From Pedosphaera sp. (lineage in GTDB: Bacteria > Verrucomicrobiota > Verrucomicrobiia > Limisphaerales > Pedosphaeraceae): a stretch of DNA of 36,298 nucleotides. Position numbers and translations under genes: made by a program. This document shows positions 1 through 8,320 of the stretch, in pieces (the stretch's first letter is position 1; each line of letters begins with the position of its first letter). Under the pieces are notes generated by a model. The model ran no database searches, had not been told where the DNA came from, and was given only the letters and a program-made list of their open reading frames with translations. The stretch covers positions 1 through 36,298 of the forward strand of contig JAQGPC010000173.1 of NCBI GenBank assembly GCA_028293285.1, written 5' to 3'.

Positions 1-120
1 TGGCTCAACCGCTTCCGCCGCCTGCTGGTGCGGTGGGAGAAGAAGGCAGCCAATTACCCGGGCATGCTCGGCCTCGCCTGCGCCTGCATCACTTTCCAGC
101 AAGCCGGGTTATTCGGATAG
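1..120 (+). CDS. IS5-family transposase, C-terminal end (cut by window edge)
   Basis: The first 39 codons read in frame to a TAG stop at 118-120. The peptide begins WLNRFRRLLVRWEKK and ends QQAGLFG. The pattern WLNRFRRL-x-RWEKK-x-NY is the familiar C-terminal end of IS5-family DDE transposases, around and after the catalytic Glu helix. The start and the rest of the gene lie outside the window, so completeness cannot be judged. The terminal repeat of the element follows the stop within 4 nt, which is typical of compact insertion sequences. Confidence 0.8.
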   Translation, partial: WLNRFRRLLVRWEKKAANYPGMLGLACACITFQQAGLFG

Positions 121-124
121 GCTC
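1..124 (+). mobile_element. Right end of an IS5-family insertion sequence
   Basis: The element end is inferred at position 124, where the sequence reads ...TTCGGATAGGCTC followed by TTA at 125-127. Read on the other strand the end is GAGCCTATCCGAATAACCC, preceded by TAA. The IS at the far right of the window has a comparable end, GAGCGCGTATGGAAAGTCC, also preceded by TAA. IS5-family members commonly duplicate a 3-bp TNA target, so 125-127 is the likely target duplication. The left end is outside the window and the duplication cannot be confirmed here. Confidence 0.6.
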
Positions 125-127
125 TTA

Positions 128-690
128 GCCTAATCGGCCATGATTCCATGGCCGATGACCGTGATCCCTGTTCCGAGTTCCAACGCGCCTTCTCTGCTCT
201 GGGGGTAACCCATCTTGTCGCTCCCAGCCCGCAGGCCAAAGGCAAAATCGAACGCCGCTTTGGGACCCTGCAAAAACGCCTGTTTGCAATCCTGGCCTAT
301 GAAAAAGTCGGCAGTTATGCCGCCGCACAGATCGTGCTCGACCGAGAGGTCCAACGCCAGAATGCCACCGTCTGCCGCACCACCGGCCTCAGCCCCAGTG
401 CGGCCTGGGAAAATGCCCTCGCCCAAAAGCGCACCGCCACGCGTCCCTGTCCGCCGTCGCCCCTGCTGGACCTGCATCTGGCGCTCCCTTTGAAACGCCG
501 CGTCAACCCCGACAGCCAAATCGATTTTCTTGGCCGCAGCTGGCACATCTCCCCAACCAAACGCTCAAGTATCACCCTCATCCACCATCCCATGCGCCAG
601 TTCTGGGCGGTCACCCGACCCCATCGCCTCCGCTCAATAACTGGCCGGAAATCCTTGGGAATTATTCCCTGTAAAGCTGTCTCCTTTTGA
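128..690 (+). pseudogene. Integrase-core (DDE) transposase remnant, 5'-truncated and frameshifted
   Basis: The reading frame is open from the IS boundary and carries the block SPQAKGKIERRFGTLQKRL, characteristic of the end of an rve integrase core; the Glu of KIER is the expected third catalytic residue. The two upstream catalytic Asp residues are missing, lost at the junction with the IS5 element that ends at 124. After the core comes a C-terminal beta-barrel-like segment (FLGRSWHISPTKR). Near position 615 the frame seems to slip: the current frame runs to 690 with an unrelated tail, while another frame gives LNNWPEILGNYSL and a stop at 672-674, which looks like a natural end for this type of protein. 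With no 5' half and a probable frameshift it is very likely dead. The ATG at 148 is only the first in-frame Met. Confidence 0.7.
134..155. repeat. Perfect 9-bp inverted repeat
   Basis: TCGGCCATG (134-142) and CATGGCCGA (147-155) are perfect reverse complements separated by ATTC. It sits 7 bp after the presumed IS5 target duplication and overlaps the start of the truncated integrase reading frame. It may be chance within coding sequence or a hairpin near the insertion site; no function is assigned. Confidence 0.5.
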
Positions 691-756
691 ACTCCCGCCG
701 ACACTGGCAAAGAAACGGCTTGAAAGGCGGAGTGCGGTCAATACAAGCTGTCTGGA

Positions 757-1944
757 ATGCAAGTGTTTTTAGCAACTTGTGGCGCATGGCATTTGCGTGA
801 TACTGCGAAAGCTTTCGAAGCTCGAGACGCTCTTGCGGCCATCTGGTGTACGGAAAAAAATCGAACTGGAATCTCTCCTGCGCGGTACCAGCGTTGCTGG
901 CCCTTTCATCTGGCCATGGCTCCGTTTTATTTTTACACACCTCAAATCTGGATTGAGCGCGCCTTCTATGCCCTCCTCCCGGTCTGGCGGATCTGGTTGC
1001 GAAAGCAGTTGCGGGCTCAGAAGCAAGCCAGGTTCAATGTGGTGCATTCCGTGATGGGATATTCCACTGAGATGTTTGATTTTGCCGACCAAATTGGCGC
1101 ATTAAAAGTCGTCGATTGCCCCAATAGCCATCCAACAAGCTATTATGGAAACTGGCAACGGGAATGTGATTTATGGTGTCCGGGAGAAAAAGTTCCCATC
1201 CCGCAGTGGATGTTCAGCCGGATGAACCGGGAACTGGAGCAGGCCGACCTGATTATTGTCCAATCGCAGTTTTGCAAGGATTCCATGGTGCTCAACGGCC
1301 TGCCGGAAGAGAAGGTCATGATAAATATCATGGGAGTCGACACGAGCCTCTTCAAAAAACGACAGCAGTTGCCATCCAAGCCGCGTTTCATTTGTGTTGG
1401 AACCATTTGTTTGCGGAAGGGACATCAGTATCTATTTCGGGCATTTCAAAAGGTGAAGCAGGTTCTGCCCGAGGCTGAACTGATCTGCGTAGGGCATTAC
1501 AAAACCGATTTCCGGATGGAGCGGCCCAAATGGGAGGGAACTTTTACTCATATTCCTGTCCTGTCCCCGGCCGAGGTGGGGGAACATCTGAGAACCGCCA
1601 CGGCATTTATATTTCCATCGCAGGAAGAAGGAATCGCGCGCGCCCAGATCGAGGCCCTGGCCAGTGGCCTGCCAGTCATCGGAACTTATCCGGGGGGAAC
1701 CACCACGGTGGTGCGGGACGGGGTGGAAGGTTTCATTGTCCCGCCCCATGATGTAACCGCCCTGGCGAACGCAATGATCCGGGTGGCCACCGATGCCGAT
1801 TTAAATATGCGGATGGGTGAAGCCGCTTATCAACGCGGTGGCTTACGCAATAGCTGGCAGGATTATGGCGATCGGTTTCTGGCAGATTTCACTGGTCGAC
1901 TGGAAAAAAAAGCCGTGAAGAGTTCCGGGAGGGCCGATTCATGA
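757..1944 (+). CDS. Glycosyltransferase, GT4 family (GT-B fold)
   Basis: A 395-residue protein of normal GT4 length. The N-terminal half (about 1-205) is the variable acceptor-binding Rossmann domain; the C-terminal half (about 206-375) is the nucleotide-sugar-binding domain, starting at RFICVGTICLRKGHQYL, with Arg220/Lys221 in the expected diphosphate-binding place. The hallmark E-x7-E pair is Glu291 and Glu299 in EEGIARAQIEALASGLPV. No signal peptide is seen, so it is probably a cytosolic or membrane-associated retaining transferase adding a sugar from a nucleotide donor to a lipid-linked glycan. Donor and linkage cannot be read from sequence. The start is the ATG at 757, 67 nt after the integrase remnant. 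It overlaps the next gene by 4 nt (ATGA), so the two are probably translationally coupled. It is the first gene of the plus-strand block GT4-methyltransferase-GT4. Confidence 0.88.
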   Translation: MQVFLATCGAWHLRDTAKAFEARDALAAIWCTEKNRTGISPARYQRCWPFHLAMAPFYFYTPQIWIERAFYALLPVWRIWLRKQLRAQKQARFNVVHSVMGYSTEMFDFADQIGALKVVDCPNSHPTSYYGNWQRECDLWCPGEKVPIPQWMFSRMNRELEQADLIIVQSQFCKDSMVLNGLPEEKVMINIMGVDTSLFKKRQQLPSKPRFICVGTICLRKGHQYLFRAFQKVKQVLPEAELICVGHYKTDFRMERPKWEGTFTHIPVLSPAEVGEHLRTATAFIFPSQEEGIARAQIEALASGLPVIGTYPGGTTTVVRDGVEGFIVPPHDVTALANAMIRVATDADLNMRMGEAAYQRGGLRNSWQDYGDRFLADFTGRLEKKAVKSSGRADS

Positions 1945-2840
1945 ACAAGACCGGACAGTTTATCAAAGACCATGACTTCCCTTGTTGGTGTGGCCAGAGC
2001 GAATCTAGGGTGATCTGTGGTCAGGTGTTTGGGCGGCGGCCCTTTCTTGTGCTCGAATGCGCCGGTTGTCAAACCCACCGCATATTGCCCAAGGCATTGC
2101 AAACGCAGGCTTCGGCTGAAGTCATGTATAATGAATATGAGCCACCAGACCTCTCCGCTCCGGCTTCGGAGCAGTTTATTAATAATATGTGGCAGCGTTT
2201 TGGTGAGACGCAGGTCCAATTCACAAAAGGCTTGAAGGTGTTGGATGTGGGGTGTGGAAATGGCATTTTATTGGACAAGATTTGCGAAAAATTTGGCTGC
2301 ATCGGCCGGGGGATTGATGTGGATGAAAGACGCATCGCGAAAGCCAGGGCGCACTCCAAATACGCGGATTTCGAGTGCGGGCTGTTTGAAGGGACGAAGG
2401 TCCGGGAAAAATACGACGTGGTTGTTTCATCTGCAGTAATCGAACATGTTGTCGATCCGGTGGGGTTCTTAAAACAACTCAATATGGCTCTGCCTGATGA
2501 CGGCACTTTATTTTTGCTCACACCCAATGCGCGCAGTCTGACCTATCGTCTGTTGCGCAGTTGGTGGCGCGATCTGCTTTCCATCGGCGAGCATATCTAT
2601 CTATTCACACCCAAAAGCCTGGAACTCTGCGCACAGCGGGCAGGTTTTAAACTGGTCAAGACTTCGTTCGGCATTGATAAATTTTCTCCAAAAATTCGGG
2701 TCAACGGGTTTAGAGATGCCTTGATCACTTTTTGGACGGTCTATCGAGAAATGGTTAAACGGGTATCAAGCCGTTTTGCCTTCGCCACCACCCACGATAT
2801 TTTGTATGCCCATTTTAAAAAAGTGGGCTCTGGAGCATAG
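1941..2840 (+). CDS. Class I SAM-dependent methyltransferase with N-terminal Cys motif
   Basis: A 299-residue protein. Residues 15-17 (CWC) and 40-43 (CAGC) form a possible four-Cys zinc ribbon, as in many sugar or glycan methyltransferases of the Methyltransf_23 type. The SAM-binding core follows: motif I is VLDVGCGNG (about 100-108), motif II ends at the acidic GIDVDE, and VVSSAVIEHVVDP is the post-I/IV region. The product is probably an O-methylated sugar or glycan end. The ATG at 1941 overlaps the stop of the upstream GT4, and the next gene starts one base after this stop, so the three form a tight operon. Substrate unknown. Confidence 0.85.
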   Translation: MNKTGQFIKDHDFPCWCGQSESRVICGQVFGRRPFLVLECAGCQTHRILPKALQTQASAEVMYNEYEPPDLSAPASEQFINNMWQRFGETQVQFTKGLKVLDVGCGNGILLDKICEKFGCIGRGIDVDERRIAKARAHSKYADFECGLFEGTKVREKYDVVVSSAVIEHVVDPVGFLKQLNMALPDDGTLFLLTPNARSLTYRLLRSWWRDLLSIGEHIYLFTPKSLELCAQRAGFKLVKTSFGIDKFSPKIRVNGFRDALITFWTVYREMVKRVSSRFAFATTHDILYAHFKKVGSGA

Positions 2841-2841
2841 A

Positions 2842-3984
2842 ATGAAACTTGCCTTAATTGCCACAGATAACCGGGAGCATTATAAAGATTATAAAGCTCA
2901 AGTTCCCTATTTTGGCACGGCCCCACAAGCCTTGCTGCAAGGTTTCACGACCGTGCCGGAATTGGAGGTGCACGTGATTTCCTGCACCCAGAAGCCAATG
3001 AAGTCCCCGGAAAAATTGGCGGACAACATCTGGTTTCACAGCCTGTATGTTCCGAAGGTCGGCTGGATGCGGACGTCGTACCAAGGTTGCATCCGTTCGG
3101 TAAAGCGAAAGCTGAAACAGATTAAGCCGGACATTGTGCATGGCCAGGGGACTGAGCGGGAATGCGCCATCAGTGCGGTTTTTTCGAAGCTGCCAAATGT
3201 GCTCACGCTTCATGGCAACATGCGTTTGATTGCAGAAGTGAACCAGGCCAAGCCTTTGACCTTCCAGTGGCTGGCGGCGCAACTGGAAAAAATCACTCTG
3301 CCCCGCACTCGCGGAGTGGTTTGCATTACACATTACACGCAGGATGCGGTGAAGGACTTAGCGCGAAAAACCTGGGTGGTTCCCAACGCGGTGGATAAGT
3401 CGTTTTTCAATGTCCAAGCTGAGCCGGATGACTCGCGGACAGTTTTATGTGTGGGCACTGTTTCGTATCGGAAAAATCAAGTCCCTTTTATTAAGGCGCT
3501 GGATTCCTGGGTCGCCGCAAATAAGATAAAATTGGTCTTTCTCGGGCAGGCGTTGAAAGAGCATCCCTATGACGCGGAATTTTTGGAATTGGTGGCAGCC
3601 CGTCCCTGGTGTGAACATGCCGGGTTTGCAGACCGCGAAAAACTTAAGAGTTACTTGAAGCGGGCCTCATTACTTGTCTTGCCTTCACTGGAAGATAATT
3701 GTCCGATGGTGGTGCTGGAGGCGATGGCGGCTGGAGTGCCAGTATTGGCGGCCAAGGTGGGTGGTTTGCCGGATTTAATTGAAGAGGGAAAGAATGGAAT
3801 GTTTTTGGACCCCTTGGATCCGGCAAGTATGCGGGACATGACTGGCAGAATGTTGGACAATCCGGGGATGGCGAGAAAGTTGGCGGAAGTCGCGAAGGCG
3901 CGGGCGCGGGAGCGTTACCATCCGCAGGTGATCGCCGAGCGACATATGGAGATTTACCGCGAAGTTTTGGGCAGCCGTTCGTAA
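2842..3984 (+). CDS. Glycosyltransferase, GT4 family
   Basis: The start is placed at ATG 2842, one base after the upstream stop, giving 380 residues beginning MKLALIATDNREHYKDY. An in-frame ATG at 2776 exists but would overlap the methyltransferase by 65 nt and adds a segment that does not look like a GT-B start. The N-terminal domain includes VHGQGTERECA and LTLHGNMR; the C-terminal domain starts near TVLCVGTVSYRKNQ. The signature region reads EDNCPMVVLEAMAAGVPV, so Asp takes the first place of the usual E-x7-E pair, a common variant in this family. Role: sugar transfer to the growing surface glycan. Its 3' end overlaps the 3' end of the convergent gene at 3954-4961 by 31 bp. Confidence 0.87.
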   Translation: MKLALIATDNREHYKDYKAQVPYFGTAPQALLQGFTTVPELEVHVISCTQKPMKSPEKLADNIWFHSLYVPKVGWMRTSYQGCIRSVKRKLKQIKPDIVHGQGTERECAISAVFSKLPNVLTLHGNMRLIAEVNQAKPLTFQWLAAQLEKITLPRTRGVVCITHYTQDAVKDLARKTWVVPNAVDKSFFNVQAEPDDSRTVLCVGTVSYRKNQVPFIKALDSWVAANKIKLVFLGQALKEHPYDAEFLELVAARPWCEHAGFADREKLKSYLKRASLLVLPSLEDNCPMVVLEAMAAGVPVLAAKVGGLPDLIEEGKNGMFLDPLDPASMRDMTGRMLDNPGMARKLAEVAKARARERYHPQVIAERHMEIYREVLGSRS

Positions 3985-4961
3985 ATATTTTTTAACTGTT
4001 GGGCCACCTCAATCCAAGTCAAAGGTTTGGTCGGCGGTTTCAAGCCGGGAGCAGCCTCATAAAACCGACGTAGGATCTGTGCGGTTTGTGCGGTTGACGG
4101 CGTGATGGGGCAATAGGAAGCCGTTTGCTGAAACACGGTTTTTGCCCAAGGCAGGTCACCCAGCAACAAAGGGCATTCACAAGCTGCAGCCTCGAGTGCG
4201 GACAGGCTCAAGCTCTCAAAAGCACTTAATAAAGCAAAACCGCGGGCTTCCCGATAAATCCCGGCCAGTTGGGCGCGATCTTCAACCGGTCCTTCGTAAC
4301 GCAATAAATTACTTTCTTTTTTGGCGAGCTGGAAAAACTTTTGCGCGTATTCATCAGCATCTGCATAAGCCTGGCCAATCACCCAAAGCGGAGTCTGCGC
4401 TTGAACGGCCGCTTGCGCCAGTTCGAGCACACGCTTGTGCGGCGCGATGGTGGATGTGCAAACCAGCCATTGTCCGCGGGGGACCGGACGGCTCTGCAAA
4501 AATACCTCTTCCACGCCGTTTGGAATCACATGCAATTTTTCCGCGGGCACGGCAAATATATCCTGGAACAAAAAAGCTTCCCACGAAGTCAAGGCAATGC
4601 ACGCATCTGCCAGACGATAGGAATCCCAGTTATAAGGGCGGATCACGCCCGGTATCGTGGCCTTCAAACTGCGTATTAGGAACTTTTGCAATTTGAGCCT
4701 GCCAGGTGAGCGAGTGCCTTGTTGGGCCAGCAAATCCGAGATGACGACCTTCAAACCCTTGCTTTGAGCGAAGTGGAGCAGGTGCGTTGGCATTTTGCCA
4801 AAAAAGTGGATCACGTCGCCACTTTGGCTCTTGTCCCACCAACGCAAATATTCACACTCGACACCGCTACTTATAAGCGCACGCCGAGTCTGCTCAATCT
4901 GGATCTGCAACCCGCCATGTGCGAGTAAAAATGGAAGATGATGGTCAATGAGTAATTTCAT
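3954..4961 (-). CDS. Glycosyltransferase, GT4-like; tandem paralogue of the next gene
   Basis: About 335 residues from ATG 4961 (MKLLIDHHLPFLLAHGG); an in-frame TTG at 4967 adds two codons but ATG aligns with the start of the paralogue at 6047. The N-terminal domain has the unusual AHGG-x-Q-x-QIEQT block shared by both copies; the C-terminal domain has LVCTSTIAPHKRVLEL and the E-x7-E pair in AFESLSLSALEAAACECP. Conserved blocks with the neighbour run along the whole length (GDLPWAKTVF versus SDLPWARSVF, RRFYEAAPGL versus RRFYDAAPGL). The protein is short for GT4 and has no signal peptide. It is the last gene of a minus-strand trio and its 3' end overlaps the convergent gene ending at 3984. 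Donor and acceptor unknown. Confidence 0.82.
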   Translation of the reverse strand: MKLLIDHHLPFLLAHGGLQIQIEQTRRALISSGVECEYLRWWDKSQSGDVIHFFGKMPTHLLHFAQSKGLKVVISDLLAQQGTRSPGRLKLQKFLIRSLKATIPGVIRPYNWDSYRLADACIALTSWEAFLFQDIFAVPAEKLHVIPNGVEEVFLQSRPVPRGQWLVCTSTIAPHKRVLELAQAAVQAQTPLWVIGQAYADADEYAQKFFQLAKKESNLLRYEGPVEDRAQLAGIYREARGFALLSAFESLSLSALEAAACECPLLLGDLPWAKTVFQQTASYCPITPSTAQTAQILRRFYEAAPGLKPPTKPLTWIEVAQQLKNIYERLPKTSR

Positions 4962-5030
4962 AACCAAACCAGGTTTTGGGCTTTGACCGCATCATTGGTG
5001 ATGTTTGCGTGGTTTAAATTGGGGGACATT

Positions 5031-6047
5031 TTAACCTTTCTCCTCCCCGGCGGTAATGGATTCGTAAATGGATTTAAGCTTGCCCCCCACCTGTTCCCAA
5101 CTCAACGGTTTTGGCGGACAATTCAATCCCGGTGCTGCGTCATAAAAGCGCCTTAAGACGGGAGCGGTGGCCGCAATGGATTTGTCCATGGGGCAATAAT
5201 TAGCGCTTTCTTTAAAAACACTGCGGGCCCACGGCAAATCACTGAGCAGCAAAGGGCATTCGCAAGCCGACGCTTCCAGGGCGGAAATGCTCAAACTTTC
5301 CCACTTGCTGAGCAGGACAAATCCCCGCGCCTGCCGATAAACATTTGCCAATGTCTGCCGGTCATAAATGGGCCCCTCATAACGGATGATTTTTGAATTC
5401 TGCTTCGCAAATGTGATAAATCGTTTCGCATAATCATCCGATTCCGAATAAGCTTTGCCAATGATCCAAAGAGGTGTTTGTGCTTGCACGGCGATTTGAG
5501 CCAGTTTAAGCACCTGCTTGAGTTCAATAATAGTTGAGGTGCAGATGAGCCAGGGGCCGCGCTTATGAGGTTGACTCCTCAGAAAAATGTCTTCAACTCC
5601 GTTTGGAACAACATGAACCCTCGATGCTTGTGCTCCAAACATGTGCACGATGAGATAAGCCTCCCAAGGCGTCATCGCCACGCACGCATCTGACAACCGG
5701 TAAGAATCCCAGGCGAATGTATCGCTGATAATCCGCGGCAATGTCGTTCGCACGATGGAGGTGGCAGTTTTTTGTAGGAATCTGGCCCAGCTCGGCCGTG
5801 CGCCCAGACCAGACATAAAAGGAGACATGACCACCTTCATGCCTTTGGCTTTGGCGAGATGCAGGAGGGAGATTGGAGTTCGCCCAAAGTGATGAAAGAT
5901 ATCGCCTGCCTGGGTATCGTCCCACCAACGCAAGTATTCGACATGCAGGCCCATCTTTTCCAAAGAGGTCTTGGTTTGCTCAATTTGAGTTTGCGCCCCT
6001 CCATGCGCGAGCATGAAAGGCACATGGCAGTTTAACAGAATTGTCAT
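5031..6047 (-). CDS. Glycosyltransferase, GT4-like; tandem paralogue of the gene at 3954-4961
   Basis: A 338-residue protein starting at ATG 6047 (MTILLNCHVPFMLAHGG). It has the same architecture as its downstream neighbour: AHGGAQTQIEQTKTSLE near the N-terminus, an IPNGVE-like hinge (VVPNGVEDIF), then the donor domain with LICTSTIIELKQVLKL and the E-x7-E pair in KWESLSISALEASACECP. The 69-nt gap to the next gene contains no obvious terminator, so both are probably co-transcribed with the acyltransferase gene upstream. The two copies are clearly related but diverged throughout, which fits an old duplication with possible change of donor or acceptor. Confidence 0.82.
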   Translation of the reverse strand: MTILLNCHVPFMLAHGGAQTQIEQTKTSLEKMGLHVEYLRWWDDTQAGDIFHHFGRTPISLLHLAKAKGMKVVMSPFMSGLGARPSWARFLQKTATSIVRTTLPRIISDTFAWDSYRLSDACVAMTPWEAYLIVHMFGAQASRVHVVPNGVEDIFLRSQPHKRGPWLICTSTIIELKQVLKLAQIAVQAQTPLWIIGKAYSESDDYAKRFITFAKQNSKIIRYEGPIYDRQTLANVYRQARGFVLLSKWESLSISALEASACECPLLLSDLPWARSVFKESANYCPMDKSIAATAPVLRRFYDAAPGLNCPPKPLSWEQVGGKLKSIYESITAGEEKG

Positions 6048-6082
6048 AAAACTCAGCTTGGTGACGGGATGCCGGGCGTCTT

Positions 6083-6652
6083 TCAGAATTCCAGGTGATC
6101 CTCATTTATTTTGGGACGGCGTTCCTTGATAATCTGGTTGATACCGATCACGGTGGAACCCGGAGGAATATTACGGGTTACCACCGCATTGGCTCCGATG
6201 ATGGAATGACGTCCGACCGTAATGCCGCCCAATACTTTGGCGCCCGTGCCGATGAAGACAGCCTCTTCAATCACAGGAGCGCGATCATCCACATTTCTGG
6301 CCCCGACCGTAACCTGATGCAGAATAATCACTCCTTCGCCCAAAACTGCTTTTGAGTGAATGACAATGCCATAAGGGTGGGGCATGATGATATTCTTGGG
6401 CATCCTGCAGCCTATGTCACAGCCCAGAAGGATGCCCCAAAGCCGGTGCAAAACGGGAACTTTATGTCTGATAAGGAAAATCAATAGTTTGGCCGCAGCA
6501 GGGTTTCTGCGATTTCGCAACATAATCATCATTGAGTCATAACTAAATACGGGAAAGCTCAAGGATGGCAAACATATTAGCTCTCGCCAACGCATGGGGA
6601 AGGTAAAAGAAAATTTGAGCGGAAAATGAGGCGGACATGTCAAAAAGCTCAA
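6083..6652 (-). CDS. Left-handed beta-helix (hexapeptide) acyltransferase, CysE/WcaB-like
   Basis: The C-terminal two thirds is built of hexapeptide-type turns (IGCRMPKNIIMPHPYGIVIHS, VLGEGVIILHQVTVGA, VFIGTGAKVLGGITVGRHS, IIGANAVVTRNIPPGSTVIG), as in serine acetyltransferases and the O-acetyltransferases of capsule and colanic acid clusters. It probably moves an acetyl group from acetyl-CoA onto a sugar hydroxyl, as a trimer in the cytosol. In this glycan context a sugar substrate is more likely than serine. The start is uncertain: ATG 6652 gives 189 residues with an odd Phe/Pro-rich N-terminus; in-frame ATGs at 6595 and 6532 are plausible, and none has a clear ribosome binding site. It leads the minus-strand trio and is divergent from the gene at 6750, with about 100 bp between them for two promoters. 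Confidence 0.78.
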   Translation of the reverse strand: MSFLTCPPHFPLKFSFTFPMRWRELICLPSLSFPVFSYDSMMIMLRNRRNPAAAKLLIFLIRHKVPVLHRLWGILLGCDIGCRMPKNIIMPHPYGIVIHSKAVLGEGVIILHQVTVGARNVDDRAPVIEEAVFIGTGAKVLGGITVGRHSIIGANAVVTRNIPPGSTVIGINQIIKERRPKINEDHLEF

Positions 6653-6749
6653 ATAATTGCGAATTTGGCTGGGCGTGGTGTTTTGGCTGGTGCGAGCCGT
6701 AAAATATGGTTGCGAAATCGCTTGAGATTCATTGTTATAGCAGTTCCAA

Positions 6750-8255
6750 ATGGCAAATACGTTCGCTGTATCCCGTTCCCATTTAATTTATGGAGTTTGC
6801 CTGCCTCTGGCAGTGTTAGTGGGCTATTTACTCGCCTCGCCGCTTGAGTCCAGCAGTATTGCGGTGGTAGTCTTGGTATTGTCGGTGCTCAGCATCCCAA
6901 TACTGATGCGTTGGCATCATCCGTTGTTGATTATTAGTTGGAATGCCGTCATCAGTCCTGCTTTTCTTCCCGGCAATCCCTATTTATGGTCAATTATGGC
7001 CGGACTCAGCCTGTTCTTCTCGCTATTGAACCGCTCCCTCGGTCACAACTTAAATTTTTTCAGGGCATCATCCGTTTCAAAATCGCTGATTTTTTTTGGT
7101 ATAGTGGTGCTTGCCACGGCCTCCTTGACGGGTGGAATCGGGGTGAGAGCATTGGGGGCGGCCAGCTTCGGTGGTAAAAAGTATTTCTATATATTTGCAG
7201 CAATTGCAGGATATTTTGCGCTGGCCAGCCAAAATATTCCGCGTAACCGGGCAGGGTTGTATGTTTCCTTGTTTTTCTTGGCCGGACTCACTTCGTTGGT
7301 AAATTATCTGGCAATCTATGGGGGGCGGATTTTCAGTTTTATTCCAAGTTTTTTTCCAGTCGATGTGGATGCCGGAATGGCAGCGGCCGGGCCGAATCTG
7401 ATGGGAATGGAAGTATTTCGAATGATGGGGTTCGCGCCCGCAGCTATTGGGATAATCTGCTTTCTTCTGGCGCGGTATGGAGTGCAGGGGCTGTTCGAAT
7501 TGAGGAAGCCTTGGCGGTCGGGGCTGTTTTTTTTGGGAATCACTGCTAGTTTGTATGCTGGTTTCCGCTCGAATATGGCTCTGTTTGCAGGGGCTTTTTT
7601 CATATTGTTTTATTTGGAAGGATTGTTTCGGACCCGGTATTTTCTCATTATAATGCTGGTCGGCGCGTTAACCGGGGCCGCATTGCTGCCTAATCTGCAT
7701 AAATTACCCCTGTCAGTGCAGCGCTCACTAAGCTTTCTGCCCATAAACGTCGATCCTTTGGCGCGAGAAAGCGCTGAAGGATCAACCGTCTGGCGTGTTG
7801 AGATGTGGAAGGATTTAATTCCGCAGGTGCCAAGATATTTAATCAAGGGCAAAGGCTACTCACTCAGTCCGGACGAATTGTTTATGGTAATGGAATCTTC
7901 GATGCGGGGTTATGCGCGATCATCGGACGAATTCGAACTGGCTGGTGATTACCACAATGGCCCCCTCTCGCTGATCATACCTTTTGGAATTGGTGGGGTA
8001 ATCGGATTCTGCTGGTTTTTGATCGCCGCAGTGAAAGTATTGCATCAGAATTATCGCTTTGGAGACTCTTCGTTGCGGCAGATAAACACTTTTCTATTCG
8101 CCTATTTCGTAGTGCGGATATGCTTCTTCTTGTTTGTCTTTGGTTCGACTTTTTCGGATCTGTTCATATTTACCGGGTTGGTGGGGTTGAGCGTCAGCTT
8201 GAACGGTGGGGTTTGTCGTCCTTCGAACCAATTATCGGAGGCTGTTTCTGAATGA
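6750..8255 (+). CDS. Wzy / O-antigen-ligase-like polytopic membrane protein, copy 1
   Basis: A 501-residue protein with about ten to twelve hydrophobic segments spread along its length (for example near residues 15-30, 35-50, 110-130 and 455-480) and one larger hydrophilic stretch at about 325-400. That stretch holds VPRYLIKGKGYSLSPDEL and GDYHNGPLSL; the His-Asn of the latter resembles the HN motif of the Wzy_C/WaaL periplasmic loop. Role: inner-membrane polymerisation or ligation of lipid-linked glycan units on the periplasmic side. Polymerase and ligase cannot be told apart from sequence. The next gene, 65 nt downstream, is a paralogue along its whole length. Start ATG 6750 was chosen because it aligns with the paralogue start (IYGVCLPLAVLVGYLLA versus IYGICLPLAIFLGYLLA). 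Confidence 0.78.
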   Translation: MANTFAVSRSHLIYGVCLPLAVLVGYLLASPLESSSIAVVVLVLSVLSIPILMRWHHPLLIISWNAVISPAFLPGNPYLWSIMAGLSLFFSLLNRSLGHNLNFFRASSVSKSLIFFGIVVLATASLTGGIGVRALGAASFGGKKYFYIFAAIAGYFALASQNIPRNRAGLYVSLFFLAGLTSLVNYLAIYGGRIFSFIPSFFPVDVDAGMAAAGPNLMGMEVFRMMGFAPAAIGIICFLLARYGVQGLFELRKPWRSGLFFLGITASLYAGFRSNMALFAGAFFILFYLEGLFRTRYFLIIMLVGALTGAALLPNLHKLPLSVQRSLSFLPINVDPLARESAEGSTVWRVEMWKDLIPQVPRYLIKGKGYSLSPDELFMVMESSMRGYARSSDEFELAGDYHNGPLSLIIPFGIGGVIGFCWFLIAAVKVLHQNYRFGDSSLRQINTFLFAYFVVRICFFLFVFGSTFSDLFIFTGLVGLSVSLNGGVCRPSNQLSEAVSE

Positions 8256-8320
8256 GACAAACGCGCTGGAATATATTTGCGAGCGGATTCAACTTTGCTG
8301 TAAGTAAATCTGTTTAACGC

